64,000 nucleotides of DNA from Isoetes taiwanensis (GCA_021234155.1 JAJEKV010000036.1:11921426-11985425), one strand, 5' to 3'. Positions 34,780-47,056 are shown, numbered from the stretch's first letter. Made by a program: numbers and translations. The notes: generated from the sequence alone by a model not told the origin.

Positions 34780-35580
34780 ATGTGTTGGAATATCAACAGT
34801 TTGAATGCAACTAAAGTGAATATGATGGGAGATATTTTGGAACAAGTAGATTTAGTTTTCTTTTTAGAGACATGTGAGAGTGAAGAACGCGGGGCTTTGG
34901 ACATTGCAGGTTTCGATTTGGACATTCTGTGTGGAATTACAAACATTGGAGGCTGAAGGGTCATGGTGGCATTGCATGCTATGTGAGGCAGAAAATGAAA
35001 CATTTGGTAAAGTTAGTGCAGGGGCATGGATCTAAACAACATATATGGGTCGAAATAGCTGGGCATAGAGGAAGGGTCTTTATAGCAGGATGTTATTTCC
35101 CACCACGCGAATCCCCGGTCTACAATGGTGGAGTGCTTGATAGGGATGATCCCTTTTTTGAATTGGAACAAGATGTTCTTAAATTATTGTCTCAGGGGAA
35201 AACACTCCTTATGGGAGACTTTAATGGGCGTGTTGGGAATAGGCAGGCAGCAATTGCAAGTACAGAAGGAGCACCTATATGGATGGAGATGATTGATACA
35301 AACGAATTAATGCAAAGCGGCTGGAATATTAGAGTTTCTGCCGATGGAATAAGGTGGCCTACCCCTCAAGGTAATCATCTTCTCAGTATGTGCACAGGAT
35401 TAGATATGGTAATATATAATGGTGTACATAGATATCCAAATACAGGGAAGCTCACATGTAGAGGGGCCAGTGTGGTCGATCTAGTAATAGCAAGACCACG
35501 GTTTATGGAGCGGTGTAGATTTTATGATTGGGGATGAAAGACACGAATCCGATCATGTGCCCATTGTTATCTCTCTTTAC
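34780..35580 (+). pseudogene. LINE AP-like endonuclease domain
   Basis: ATG at 34780 opens with MCWNINSLNATK, the CWN start of L1-type endonucleases, followed by FLETCESEERGALDIAGFDL. After a frame change (about 34935) it reads HGGIACYVRQKM, FIAGCYFPPRESP, LLMGDFNGRVGN, SVVDLVIARP. A further change gives HESDHVPIVISL. The metal- and catalysis-linked landmarks E (FLET), GDFN and SDH are visible. This domain nicks target DNA for target-primed reverse transcription. Confidence 0.82.
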
Positions 35581-35810
35581 GAGTTAGCAAATATGAGATT
35601 TTTAAAAAGTTGCTAATGATAAAAAAAAAAAAAAATTATCATGCGTTTTAATAAGGTGATAAATATAAATCCATATGTGAAGTTTAAAGCGACAAGCATA
35701 GTCCGGCCTAATAAGGCGGAGAACATTAGTGCATTGCTTAGTACTATGGTACCGAGCGCCAATAAATGCTATGTATCTCATAGAAAGTTGAAAGCCTGCC
35801 ATGTAATAGC

Positions 35811-37415
35811 TGGTTTGATGATGAATGTAAGATGAAAAGACAGGAGTTTAAAACAGCAAAAGGGGATGATAAAAAGTTGGTTAAGAAAGAATACATGAAA
35901 ATGGTGAAATCAAAGAAGAAGAAATTTCTATATGAAAAGCACTTGCAAATGATGGGTGAGCTGCTTCAGGAGCCTAAGAGATTTTGGAATCGAATCAAAC
36001 CGAAACTAAAACACTGTGCTGTGTTAGGGAGAGAAGAATTACTAGATTATATATCTAGATTGTATCACATCCCAGGTATTGAGGACAATGTGTTAGTGCA
36101 TTATATGACTGATGGGGGTTGGGAGTTCACGTTGGAGGATGTACAAGAAGGTTTGCAAACATTAGCAAATGGGAAAGCTGCAGACACATTGGGGTTAGTA
36201 GCAGAGATGTTTAAATGGGCAGGTTCGCAAACTCATGAGATTCTTTGGAAATTAATGAACGCAGTCTTGAGGGAGGGCTTTCCACACAGTTGGCAAGTAA
36301 ACAGAGTTATTCCTTTGCACAAATTGGGGGATGAAAAAGATCCAAACAATTACAGAATGATAATGATTAGCAATTTGTATGCCAAACTATATGCCACTAT
36401 GGTAAACAGGAAGATTAGTGAATGGGCTGAAGAGAACAATGCTAGGGCAATGGGGCAAGCAGGATTCAGGCCTAAAAGATCAACGACAGACCATCTGATC
36501 ACTCTGCGTGCTTTGATAGACTCTGTCATAGGAACTAGAAAACCATTGTATGCACTTTTTGTGGATTTTACAAAAGCATTTGACACTGTACACAGGGGGA
36601 ATCTTTGGGAGCGGATGGAGATGCTTGGGTTACCTGGGGATTTGAGAAATGCCGTCAAGATGCTATATGAAAAGGTTTTGGTACAGCTTTCATTCCCTTA
36701 TTGTGGGGTGGGCTCAGATGAGGTAAGCAGTAATATGGGGGTTAAACAGGGCTGCCCCATGTCCCCTACTTTGTTTGGATTATTTATAGACCAGCTTGAA
36801 GATTGGGTAGAACAGCTTGGTGGAGATGGTATGGGCCTAGGATGCTATACATTGCGCATGTTGTTGTATGCAGATGATATAGTTATTTTATCCAGGTCGG
36901 TGGCAGGCATGCAGAAGCATTTGGATGCTTTGTCTCTCTTTTGTGACAATAAGGGCATGAAGGTGAATTTGGCTAAAACTAAATTGATTGTCTTTGGGGC
37001 ACTTAAGGTTGGACATCTTAAATTTCTATACAAAGGAGAACAGGTAGATATCGTGGATTCATATAAATATTTGGGTATTCAAGTGGATAAAACTCCAAAT
37101 TGGAATCAGGCTGTAGATCAAAGAGTAAATGGTGGGTTGAAGGCTTTATACAGTATGCAACGCAGAAGTGCAAATGCTGATATTTGGAATTTTGAATTAA
37201 AGAGAATGCTATATAAAGTACTTGTACAAACTGTTGTTCTATATGGTTGTGAGATGTGGGCACCTGGGTTAGCAGAAGAAACCTGGAAAAAAGTCGAAAA
37301 GGTTCAGAAGAAATTTTTCAGAACAGAGTTAGGGGTTAAGGCACAAACTCCATATGATATGATCTTTGTGAGAATGTGGCATGATGCCTCTAGAGGCAAG
37401 AGAGGCACTATGTAG
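35811..37415 (+). CDS. LINE reverse transcriptase domain
   Basis: The frame reads WFDDECKMKRQ from 35811 and stays open for over 530 codons. Counting from M at 35832: PLHKLGDEKDPNNYRMIMIS (about 161-180), motif A ALFVDFTKAFDTVH (241-254), motif B GVKQGCPMSPTLFG (303-316), motif C LLYADDIVILS (344-354), and VDSYKYLGIQVDK. Near the end are VVLYGCEMWAPG and KVEKVQKKFFRTELG, typical of the region after the thumb in L1-like elements. The YADD aspartates and motif A aspartate are intact. The C-terminus continues in another frame after about 37380. Upstream, 35580-35810 joins to the endonuclease with frame changes. Confidence 0.92.
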   Translation, partial: WFDDECKMKRQEFKTAKGDDKKLVKKEYMKMVKSKKKKFLYEKHLQMMGELLQEPKRFWNRIKPKLKHCAVLGREELLDYISRLYHIPGIEDNVLVHYMTDGGWEFTLEDVQEGLQTLANGKAADTLGLVAEMFKWAGSQTHEILWKLMNAVLREGFPHSWQVNRVIPLHKLGDEKDPNNYRMIMISNLYAKLYATMVNRKISEWAEENNARAMGQAGFRPKRSTTDHLITLRALIDSVIGTRKPLYALFVDFTKAFDTVHRGNLWERMEMLGLPGDLRNAVKMLYEKVLVQLSFPYCGVGSDEVSSNMGVKQGCPMSPTLFGLFIDQLEDWVEQLGGDGMGLGCYTLRMLLYADDIVILSRSVAGMQKHLDALSLFCDNKGMKVNLAKTKLIVFGALKVGHLKFLYKGEQVDIVDSYKYLGIQVDKTPNWNQAVDQRVNGGLKALYSMQRRSANADIWNFELKRMLYKVLVQTVVLYGCEMWAPGLAEETWKKVEKVQKKFFRTELGVKAQTPYDMIFVRMWHDASRGKRGTM

Positions 37416-38118
37416 AACACTTGAATATGTTTGTAAAGTGCAAATGGATATGCATGAGGAAAGCTTGCCTAGGATTGCCATGGATGCAACGGGAAGTCCA
37501 AAGGATGGTACTTGGATGTTCGGGTTTGGATGAAAAAATGGGGATTGGAATGTAATGATTTACATAACCAGCGCAAGTGGTGATATTAGGGCCCGGGTAC
37601 GTGAACATGTGATTATGAGATCGTGGTGTGTTCGAAGTGAAGAAAACATACTATAAAGCAGTTTATTAATCCTTCTCTTCAACAGCCAGGATATTTGAGT
37701 GAAGGGATATCAGTGAAGTGTCGGCATGCTATTAGTAGAATAAGGCTCACTCACATAGATTGGGAGTGGAAGTGGGTAGATGGAGCAACATACCTCATGA
37801 GCTTAGGCTATGTAGGCTATGCGCTATGGGAGAAATTGAAGATGAGGAACATGTTCTCATACCGTCCACACGGATGCAAGTCTTCGCACAAGTACCACAT
37901 TAATTGTAATGATTTGGTTGCATTCTTTGGTCTCGGGGAAAAATCACGGGCCATTTTATAATTGAAATGGTGGAACACAGGAATAATGTGCTAAAGGTTA
38001 TTGATGGCGATAAGAATGTGGGAGATGAGGGGGAGAGCTCTGGTGCATTTCTTTCTGAAGATGCATTAGAGGATATTTTTTATAATGTTGAATGTACAGA
38101 TCTGAACGTCTCATAGAC
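37380..38118 (+). pseudogene. LINE C-terminal region
   Basis: It is in several frames: LCRTLEYVCKVQMDMHEESL, then SVKCRHAISRIRLTHIDWEW (from 37695), EIEDEEHVLI (the usual C-x-x-C-x-ED-E-H zinc-like area, with its cysteines changed), and MVEHRNNVLKVIDGD…NVECTDLNVS* ending about 38116. It is degenerate or mis-called; family membership is clear from order and the EDEEH motif. Confidence 0.7.
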
Positions 38119-38148
38119 CTGGTGGTCTGCAGACGTATTATCTATATA

Positions 38149-38182
38149 TTTCATTTCATTTCATTTCTCTCTCTCTCTGCTC
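38149..38182 (+). repeat. ATTTC / TC microsatellite at the LINE 3' end
   Basis: Repeats of CATTT followed by (TC)n lie right after the last coding codon of the LINE and probably are its 3' tail. Confidence 0.6.
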
Positions 38183-38360
38183 AGATAATACAATCCTCAT
38201 GATAATCCCCCTGCACACCATAATGCATACGTGCAAATATTCTGCACGCGTGCATGTGCGTATCTCCCTCCATATACGGTATATAATCTCCTATACCACC
38301 TCAATAGTGGTGAGTGTGGTGAGTGGTGACGAGTGTGGTGACGAGTGACCACCCCAACAA

Positions 38361-39170
38361 TCATATTTATAGATTTTAATTATATAAGCTTATCTTTAAA
38401 TCAAAACTATAATAGTTATCAAAGAATAAAATTGTTTTCAAAACTAATTTTCACTTGAATCTATTTAGAATTAGATATTTCAAGAACATAAAATTTCAAT
38501 TTTAAGTGATTCAACAAATTTAAAATCTGGCAATCATGATAATTTCTAAATGAAATCTGATGGTTTGATAAGCGATTGACTTAAAACTATTACAACAATT
38601 TCACAATTTACAAATGTTTTTATTTTTGAAAATACTTTAAAAAAAGTATTAAGTTGAATTTATTATTGATTAGTTTTCAATATATTTTATTTCATTAACA
38701 ATAAACTATTCAATAGTTATTAGTATTCAATTTCAATCTAAAATTATCTTCTTAAAATATGTTAAAAAAGTAATATTTTAATCACAGAGTTTATGAGAAT
38801 TTAATTCTAAATTGATTAAAGTGAATACTGGTTCAGAAAGCAATTATATACTTTAAATTTTGTCATACTTTTAATTTAAAGAATAAATTGAACAAATTAT
38901 TAAAATAAAAAAAGTTAAAAATATATATAATCTTATCATGACATCCTTGAAGCACATCTATTAGATTTGAATAAGTTTAAATTTTGCTAAATATATCATC
39001 TCTTGTTTGCCATTTCTTTCTCATTAGAGTTACGACTGTCTGCAAATAAGTGTCACTTGAATTTCAATTCAAATTTGTTGGTCAATAGAACTATCACTCG
39101 AAAAGAACCTTCTTAGGAAGTATCTCTTCATTTTATTGATGTTTCGGTAGGACCTAGAAATACCCACCTG
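38361..39170. repeat. Repeat family R, copy R1 (incomplete)
   Basis: AT-rich sequence starting TCATATTTATAGATTTTAATT is shared with 41835 and 43202. R1 ends at CCCACCTG (39170), where R2 and R3 continue with AAACTTACTTT. Its last 512 bp (38659-39170) are a near-perfect direct duplicate of 40733-41244. No ORF is recognised. Confidence 0.85.
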
Positions 39171-40732
39171 CTACTATTTCGAAAAAAATGGCATGTCCAT
39201 GCTCCTCTTATCACCACAAAATAACTGTTAAAACATATGATCATTTGTTTGAGATCTGCAGTTCAACATAGGTTAATGTTTTTGCAGACTGTATATGCAA
39301 TTGTAGAGGAACTTCAATCTACTTTATATAGGCCATTTGTAGAAAACAAATTGCGATAAATCTCTTCGCCTTACAAGCAACCTGGTGTGCATGTGAATGA
39401 GGTTTATGCATTTTTCTTTTCTTTTTTTTTGTCCTAATCAAGATTTGTTTACTTGGACAATTACAAATTATAATCTATTTGAAGTTGCAATCTTGGATCT
39501 TGGATCAATTTATACATCTTGGACATTACTTAATAACACATTTATTAATATTATGTATGAAAGTGTAACTCATTAAGTACCATCTCAAAAAAATTTATGC
39601 AAATACATCTACTTTAAAAAAATGCTAAAAAAACCTCATCTATTGGTATAAAATAAAATATACACATCATTACAATTTCCTTTAGTCCCATTGGTAAGAT
39701 TAGGGCCGTCCAAGGCCAATAACACACTTAACGAAGGTCACTTTCCACTATGGATCAAATTATAAATAGAATAAAATAGAAACTATGATAGATCAAGCTT
39801 GAAGGTTATTATTGCCAGTGGTCTATTGAATAGTGTAGCAGGCTATTGTACATTGACATTCACACACTCCCATAGCTTTTGAGAGTGGAATTTTGACATA
39901 AAATTCAACATGCTTTGTGTATGTATAATTAATATTTCATCTCTATACTGTGAACATCATCTAGGCATTTTAAATCTAAAACATAGCATATTTGCGTAGA
40001 TTTTGTCCATAAGCTCTGTGAGCTTTCCATGGACGTTAAAATTGTATCTGTCTGTCTGTCTGTCTGTTCCCATTTTAAAAGCATCATTTGTATTTTCCAT
40101 CCCACTTCAAATACGATGCACAATGTCCTTCAAATTTAAGCACTCCATTCCATCCGTAGTATCTACAACCATCTATTCCACCTACAAACTCCATTTCATC
40201 TACCCTCCACATGCTCAAGACTAATGCCAGGCCTAAGGTAATAGTACTAAATAAATGAACATATGCATGTCAAACGTGTTTGATAAATTGCACATTTAGG
40301 GCGAGTTTAAGGATTTGAGTCATTCAGGACCTGAGAATTTATCACATCATGAATACTAATGATATATCTCATAGATGGATCATGCAATGCGATCAATCAT
40401 GTCATCATACCGCAAATTTAGTGTTTAATGCTTATATTTAGGGATACAATATCATGACTATGTGTCACGTGACTATGTGTCACGTAAATTTAAAACTTTT
40501 AAAGATGGAGTTCTAACATGGTGACTTACCAAGTTCTAACACTCCATTACATTGACACTCCATTACATCTACATACACAATTACATCTACAACCCTTCAC
40601 ACTTGGCACTCTATTACATGTATAGGCATAGTTACATTTCCAGCTTCTTTAATGCACATATAAAATCCATTACGTCAAGCCATTCCACACGTCTAAGACT
40701 AATGCCCGGCATCGCCGGGCACACGTTTCTAG
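39171..40732 (+). mobile_element. Segment with a Helitron-like 3' end (5' end not found)
   Basis: The right end has a GCCCGGC-ATC-GCCGGGC hairpin (40704-40720, plus a flanking T-A pair), eight bases, then CTAG (40729-40732) followed by T. A GC-rich hairpin just before CTRR, with insertion between A and T, is the classical Helitron 3' terminus. No RepHel protein is present and 39171 does not begin with TC, so the 5' end is missing or has been recombined away. Inside are (TCTG)5 near 40046 and a repeated GACTATGTGTCACGT near 40456. I see no gene. Confidence 0.6.
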
Positions 40733-41834
40733 TTTATTATTGATTAGTTTTCAATATATTTTATTTCATTAACAATAAACTATTCAATAGTTATTAGTAT
40801 TCAATTTCAATCTAAAATTATCTTCTTAAAATATGTTAAAAAAGTAATATTTTAATCACAGAGTTTATGAGAATTTAATTCTAAATTGATTAAAGTGAAT
40901 ACTGGTTCAGAAAGCAATTATATACTTTAAATTTTGTCATACTTTTAATTTAAAGAATAAATTGAACAAATTATTAAAATAAAAAAAGTTAAAAATATAT
41001 ATAATCTTATCATGACATCCTTGAAGCACATCTATTAGATTTGAATAAGTTTAAATTTTGCTAAATATATCATCTCTTGTTTGCCATTTTTTTCTCATTA
41101 GAGTTACGACTGTCTGCAAATAAGTGTCACTTGAATTTCAATTCAAATTTGTTGGTCAATAGAACTATCACTCGAAAAGAACCTTCTTAGGAAGTATCTC
41201 TTCATTTTATTGATGTTTCGGTAGGACCTAGAAATACCCACCTGAAACTTACTTTAGATACAGGGACTTCGATAACATGGATAGCTATCAAGTAAACTGC
41301 AATTCAATCTTCTACCAAGATCTATTAAACTATACAGGTCCCTCTTGCGCAGCTGATGTGGATGTCAAGCTAGTATAGACTATGGAGATAAAAAGAGTGT
41401 GAAGATCATATTGATCAAAGACACACTAACATTTGATTATTCAGAGGATTCATCATTTGCTACTTTTGGCCATGGGATTAGTTCTAATGTAGAAAGAGAT
41501 GACGATGAAGTATTAGGAATGGGACAAGACTTGTCATTATCAATTGCAAAATAGCTCGGTTTCAGTGGGATGTTTTCATATTGCCTTTCAAATTTTATAA
41601 TTTTGATTATATGAGCCCTAATGGCTTCATGATCTGACTTGTTTTGGTTGTTAATGGATTTATTACAGGTTGACTCTAGCTCGGCTTTGATCATTTCTCC
41701 CATGGCACTTTGGATTTTGTAGATTATTATATCCCTCTATAATATATTCAAAAAAACTTAGACTTATTCTGATTTGATAGATAACACTTCAAGGATACCA
41801 TTAAAGAATATATGTATTATTTTCTTGATTGTTA
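40733..41834. repeat. Repeat family R, copy R2 (5'-incomplete)
   Basis: It starts at TTTATTATTGATTAG exactly where the Helitron-like end stops, and runs through to the next copy. At 41397-41560 it carries the same coding-like stretch as R3 (KDTLTFDYSEDSS), with a stop after SIAK. Confidence 0.85.
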
Positions 41835-43201
41835 TCATATTTATAGATTTTAATTATATAAGTTTTTATCTTTAAAGCAAAACTATAATAGTTATCAAAG
41901 AATAAAATTGCTTTTAAAAATTAATTTTCACTTGAATCTATTTAGAATTAGACATTTCAAGAACATCAAATTTCAATTTTAAGTGACTTAACAAATTTAA
42001 AATCTGGCAATCATGATAATTTCTAAATGAAAATCTGATGGTTTGATAAGCGATTGACTTAAAACTATTATAACAATTTCACAATTTACAAACGTTTATA
42101 TTTTTAAAAATACTTTAAGAAAAGTTTTAAGTTGAGTTTATTATTGATTGGTCTTCAATATATTTTATTTCATTAACAATAAACTATTCAATAGTTATTA
42201 TTAAAACATAAACGTATTCAATTTCAATCTAAAATTATCTTCTTAAAATATGTTAAAATAGTAATATTTTAATCACACAGAGTTTATGAGAATTTAATTC
42301 TAAATAGATTAAAGTGAATACTGGTATAGAAAGCAATTTTATACTTTAGTTTCCGTCATACTTTTGATTTAAAGATAAATTCAACAAATTATTAAAATCA
42401 ATAAAGTTTAAAATATATATAATCTTATCATGGCATCCTTGAAGCACATCTATTAGATTTGAATGAGTCCAAATTTTGCTAAATATATCGTCTCTTGTTT
42501 GCCATCTATTTTTCATTAGTGTTACGAGTGTCTGCAAATAAGTATCACTTGAATTTCAATTCAAATTTGTTGGTCAATAGAACTATCACTCGAAAAGAAC
42601 CTTCTTAGGAAGTATCTCTTCATTTTATTGATGTTTCGGTAGGACCTAGAAATACCCACATGAAACTTACTTTTAGATACGAGGGGACCAAGCGATAACA
42701 TGGATAGCTATAAAGTAAACCCAATTCAATCTTCTACCAAGATCTATTAAACTATGTGGGGTCCCTCTTTACAAACTGATGGTGGATGTCAAGCTAGTAT
42801 AGACAATGCAGATAAGAAGAGTGGTGAAGACCATATTGATCAAAGACACACTAACATTTGATTATTCAGAGGATTCATCACTTGCTACTTTTGGCCATGG
42901 AATTAGTTTTAATGTAGAAAGAGATGATGACGTATTAGAAATGGGACAAAACTTGTCATTATCAATTGCAAAAGAACTTGGTTTCAGTGGAATGTTTTCA
43001 TATTACCTTACAAATTTTATAATTTTGATTATATGAGCCCTAATGATTTAATGATCTGACTTGTTTTGGTTGTTAATGGATTTATTGCAGGTTGTATCCC
43101 TCAGTATAATATATTCAACAAAACTTAGACTTATTCTGATTTGATAGATAGCACTTCAAGGATACCATTAAAGAATATATGTATTATTTGCTTGATTATT
43201 A
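41835..43201. repeat. Repeat family R, copy R3 (complete, 1367 bp)
   Basis: This is the only full unit: TCATATTTATAG at 41835 to the next start at 43202. It contains the empty site corresponding to the Helitron-like insertion (…TTGAG|TTTATTATTGATTGG, about 42137). Confidence 0.85.
42806..43036 (+). pseudogene. Unrecognised coding-like fragment in R3
   Basis: An open frame reads VVKTILIKDTLTFDYSEDSS, GHGISFNVERDDDVLEMGQN, LSLSIAKELGFSGMFSYYL. The R2 counterpart is similar with one stop, so the stretch was coding-like before duplication. It may be one exon of a captured gene. I recognise no domain. Confidence 0.3.
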
Positions 43202-43572
43202 TCATATTTATAGATTTTAATTATATAAGCTTATCTTTAAATCAAAACTATAATGATTATCAAAAAATAAAATTGTTTTCAAAACTAATTTTCACTTGAA
43301 TCTATTTAGAATTAGACATTTCAAGAACATAAAATTTCAATTTTAAGTGATTCAACAAATTTAAAATCTGGCAATCATGATAATTTCTAAATGAAATCTG
43401 ATGGTTTGATAAGCGATTGACTTAAAACTATTACAACAATTTCACAATTTACAAATGTTTATACTTTTGAAAATACTTTAAATAAAGTTTTAAGTTGAAT
43501 TTATTACTGATTAATTTTCAATATATTTTATTTCATTAACAATAAACTATTCAATAGTTATTAGTATTCAAT
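43202..43572. repeat. Repeat family R, copy R4 (3'-truncated)
   Basis: It is collinear with R1 and R3 until ATTAGTATTCAAT (43572), where L1-like sequence begins. Confidence 0.82.
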
Positions 43573-44733
43573 CGCCTAAAATCTTGCAATTTTTGTCTTT
43601 TACCTCCTTTTTCTGTTTGAACTATTTTCTTGGCTTTTTGAGGGAATTTGTTCGATCTCCTTGAATTGGCACTTTCGAATTCCCCAGATCGAGAGCTAGC
43701 CTTGTATGGGCTAGGCATTTTGTTGAATTTAAAATGCAAAGACCTATTGATGGATACCAAAATCTTTGGAATTCTGAAACAGGAAAGTAGACTAATTGGT
43801 GGTTTTCTCGGCCTGGTCTCCCAAATTGATTTGTGGAATTCTCTTATATTCAGGGGCCTCTTCCCTTATCACAGTTTCCAATTTGAATGCTCCTTTGTCC
43901 CGGGCTGTGAGGAATTTGAAATATAAATTATTGATTGTTGGCTTGAAGAATACCTTGGAACCAAGAATATTGAAGCTACAGCTATTATTCGAGCATACTG
44001 TGATCATTTGGATTCAAAAATCACGGTCAAACTGTACTTCGAACCTGAATTGAGGGATTTTTCATCAAATTAAGTGGGAATTCATGTTTTTCTCTCTGAC
44101 AATTTCGGCATTGAGGATGAATTTCAGTCATCTCCTTTATAGATAGGATCTTGTTCCGTTTTTCCAACCCAATTTTCCTCTTCTTTCCATCTTTTCCCAT
44201 AATTGCCTTTCTCTGCGTTTAAATAGCCCTTTGTTGCTTTCACCTGATCTTTTTCTAATGGACAAAAAAAACAGTATTAGCCCTAAATTTCTTTCTCTGC
44301 TTCATTCCTGTTCTGCTTTGTCGCCTGAAGATCGATCTGCTCTTCTCATCAAGTTAAGCTCTTTCCACAAAAATCCTAAAGATTTTATTCTCTTTGGCAA
44401 TTTCGCTAATTCTGCAGATCAAAGCCAGGAGATGGATCCTGAAACCTTCAAAGCACCAGTGTGGGATAATTTCACCAAGGATTCTGATATGTGGGGTCGT
44501 GTTCCTCTGCTAGATCCTATTTCTCAAATTCCTGTTCCTTATGGGATCCCTAAGCCATCTGTAGAGACTTATGATGCTGCTTTGAAGGAGCTTCGGCCAA
44601 TAGAAGGAAGCAAATAAAAATTATACCATGGTATTTCTCTTGATCTTCCATCTGTTCATTCGAAAATTTCTTCCCTCAAAGATACTGCTGTTCTTATCAC
44701 AACAAGAGAATGGACATTTATCGACGTGGGCTT
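43573..44733 (+). mobile_element. Second L1-like element: 5' leader and start of ORF1
   Basis: A pyrimidine-rich leader (43573-44257) precedes ATG 44258. The protein reads MDKKNSISPKFLSLLHS, SPEDRSALLIKLSSFHK, APVWDNFTKDSDMWGRVPLL and PYGIPKPSVETYDAALKELR, stopping at 44617. In a second frame it continues YHGISLDLPSVHSKISSLKD, then TREWTFIDVGL, up to 44733. This layout resembles the gag-like ORF1 of plant L1 elements. Family assignment is from general resemblance, not a diagnostic motif. It is cut off at 44734 by GC-rich sequence. Confidence 0.5.
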
Positions 44734-45240
44734 GCGACACCGCGCTTTGCGACGCGGACGCCGCGAAATAACGCCACCATGCGACGCCACGCATCGCCAT
44801 CGTAATAACACGCCGCGGTGCGACGCGGTGGTGCGACGCCCGACACCGCGGACGTGGCGACTCGCCACGCCTGTGGACGCCACGCCGTGGACGCTGGTGT
44901 CACGCCAGTGGGACGCCATGCGACATCGCGGTCGCATGCAACGCATGCTGCTTGGCCCATCCAGGACGCCGGTGGGCTTTACCGTGGATTTAATGTGTGT
45001 CTCGCCAGTGGATGTTTACGACGCGGACGCCGCATGCAACGTCAGATATGTGACGTATGTGACATATGTGTCGATATGACACGCCAAGACGTGATATGTG
45101 ACGTATGTGACGATATGACACGCCGCAAGACGTATATGTGATGTATATGATACGCCAAGATGTATATGTGACGATATGACACGCCAAGACGTATATGTGA
45201 CGTATGTGACGTGAGGTGGTCGTGATGTGACGATATTTTT
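44734..45240. repeat. GACGC/TGACG-rich low-complexity block with a ~38-bp minisatellite
   Basis: The first half is packed with GACGCC and CGCCACG words. The second half (45073-45215) repeats GATATGACACGCCAAGACGTATATGTGACG-like units four times at about 38 bp. ORFs across it, such as 44818-45141, are artefacts of the repeats. TGACG and ACGT words echo those in the promoter block at 1585-1915. Confidence 0.65.
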
Positions 45241-46955
45241 AAACACGAAGGTTAATGGTTTTTAGGATTACAAATTCAATACCGCCCCGATTGATACATT
45301 GCCCGAAAAAGACTCTAACGACCAACCCGCAGCCTTCATTTAAGCGTGTTGCTTCGCGATGCATCATCACATAGATGTGCTACCGCTTATAAATTGTTCA
45401 TTATAAAACCGACGTTGTTCTCGCGGTCAAAATCTAGTTGTTCCAAGTTTACAATCCTTGAAGGTAACTTGACAATAAGCTTGTTGTCAATCATTGTTCT
45501 TTGAGAGAAGAACGGGATAAAGCCTTAAAATTTGTGCAAGAACATAAGAAAAATCCCACACTTTTACCTTTTGTCCGTGAAGCATTATAGTGTTTAATAT
45601 GACTTGGTACCGCTAAAACCCCTATAACATGGTTTCTTTGGATCCGATTCCTTATTTCATTGTTAAATACGCTTCGGCCATCATAAGGATAATACCTTAA
45701 AAATCGAAAAAATAACTATAGAGATCGCCAATTTGGTTTTGAATTGAAAATGCAGACCTCTCTTACGCTCCTACATGCCAAAATCGGATCCTTTGGTGCG
45801 AGTTTTTTAACGCCATGCTCGATTGTTTTTGCTTCATGACTCATGAACTTGTTCCGCTTTGAACGCCAAGATTTTTATGGGTTGTCTTCTTTGCATCGAT
45901 TGTATGATCCGACAAATACAACATACGGCAGACAAAAAATCATGCGCTTTTTTTTTTCGAGAAATCTCTTAACCGTCTTTTTAATTTCTTCATTATGGCC
46001 ATTCCGAGGTTGTCCTTTCAAATAACGTTTAATCATTCCCTATCCGCTTTTAGATCATGCTAAAAAGTGGAGGCATTTGCCTTCTTGGACAAGTTTGTTC
46101 ATCTAAAAATCAAGAGAATTGTGGAGTTGGTTGAACCAAAATATTTTAATTGGTCATCTAGCAAAATGCTTTGGGAAGAAAATAAGTGTATTCTCTCTAA
46201 ACATTCATTCTAGAGCTATAAAATATGAAATAATAATATATCTAGTCATACACCGTGCTTCGTAAGTTCTAATATCGTGTCATTGTCTAGATTTGCTTCT
46301 TCATCTCCTCGCAGAATTGTATTCTAATATTCTAACCAATTTATCGTCCCATGTTAATGGCTAATATGGGACTGTGCACAAATGAGTCTCAGCTTGTAGT
46401 CTGGGCTTAATGCATTCTTATCAAGTTCGACCCCGCAAATAATCTCCAAAGGTGACGTAAGATATTCGTAGTTTTTCCGATGGGGTTGGCAAGGAGTATA
46501 GAAAATGATGCAGCGCCATCTTTTGAGAGCTTGATTCACGCTTGATAATCGAGCCATGCGGCCACAAAAGTTCAGCCTAGAGGATATTATGCTAGACACT
46601 CCATTTATATATTTCGTGGTGGATCTAGTTGGCTCTCAAGATAGTGTAGATTGGTTAGATAAGAAAGTCCTTGAGACCGGCATTTCATTTCGTGCTTGTG
46701 CAACCAAGTGGGCAGCTTTGATTTGATAACCGATTCGCGTTGGATTTTTGTTTCATTTCGCCATTCCAAAAAATTCTAGGTTTAGGGCATGCATGGCGAT
46801 TGGCGGATTCTAGGTTTAGGGCGATGGCTAATTCTCAAACATAGCGTTAATCAAAACATCCCCTTAAAAGGGATTTATTGATTATTGACCGATTGATCCG
46901 TCCATATCAATGCGGGCTTCATTAGGTCTTTTTCGAAAGTAATCTTATCTCTAGA
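45241..46955. other. Stretch without recognised features
   Basis: No long ORF or family was identified on either strand. It is unusually poor in CAG and CTG compared with neighbouring DNA, which fits either a different origin or the base-calling problem described in the findings. TCTAGGTTTAGGGC is repeated near 46778 and 46810. Confidence 0.4.
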
Positions 46956-47056
46956 TGTGAAAGAGAATGGTCATTTAGCGATGTGGGTTTGCGACGCCCG
47001 AATTACCTCCTTCATCTAGACTCTTCGTAAAACCGAATCGCTGGAAAAATGGTTTT

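Larger units (their letters stand above)
34346..38175 (+). mobile_element. L1-like LINE (non-LTR retrotransposon), degenerate
   Basis: The order ORF1-like nucleic-acid-binding part, AP-type endonuclease, reverse transcriptase and C-terminal region on one strand is that of an L1-type LINE. The 5' end is truncated inside ORF1. The 3' end is near 38175, in an ATTTC/TC-rich tail, with no clear poly(A). Several frame breaks exist; the reverse transcriptase core is one open frame. Confidence 0.88.

Noticed and set aside
44656-45141. Overlapping Arg/Thr/His-rich ORFs on both strands
   Set aside because: They are by-products of the GACGC/TGACG repeats.
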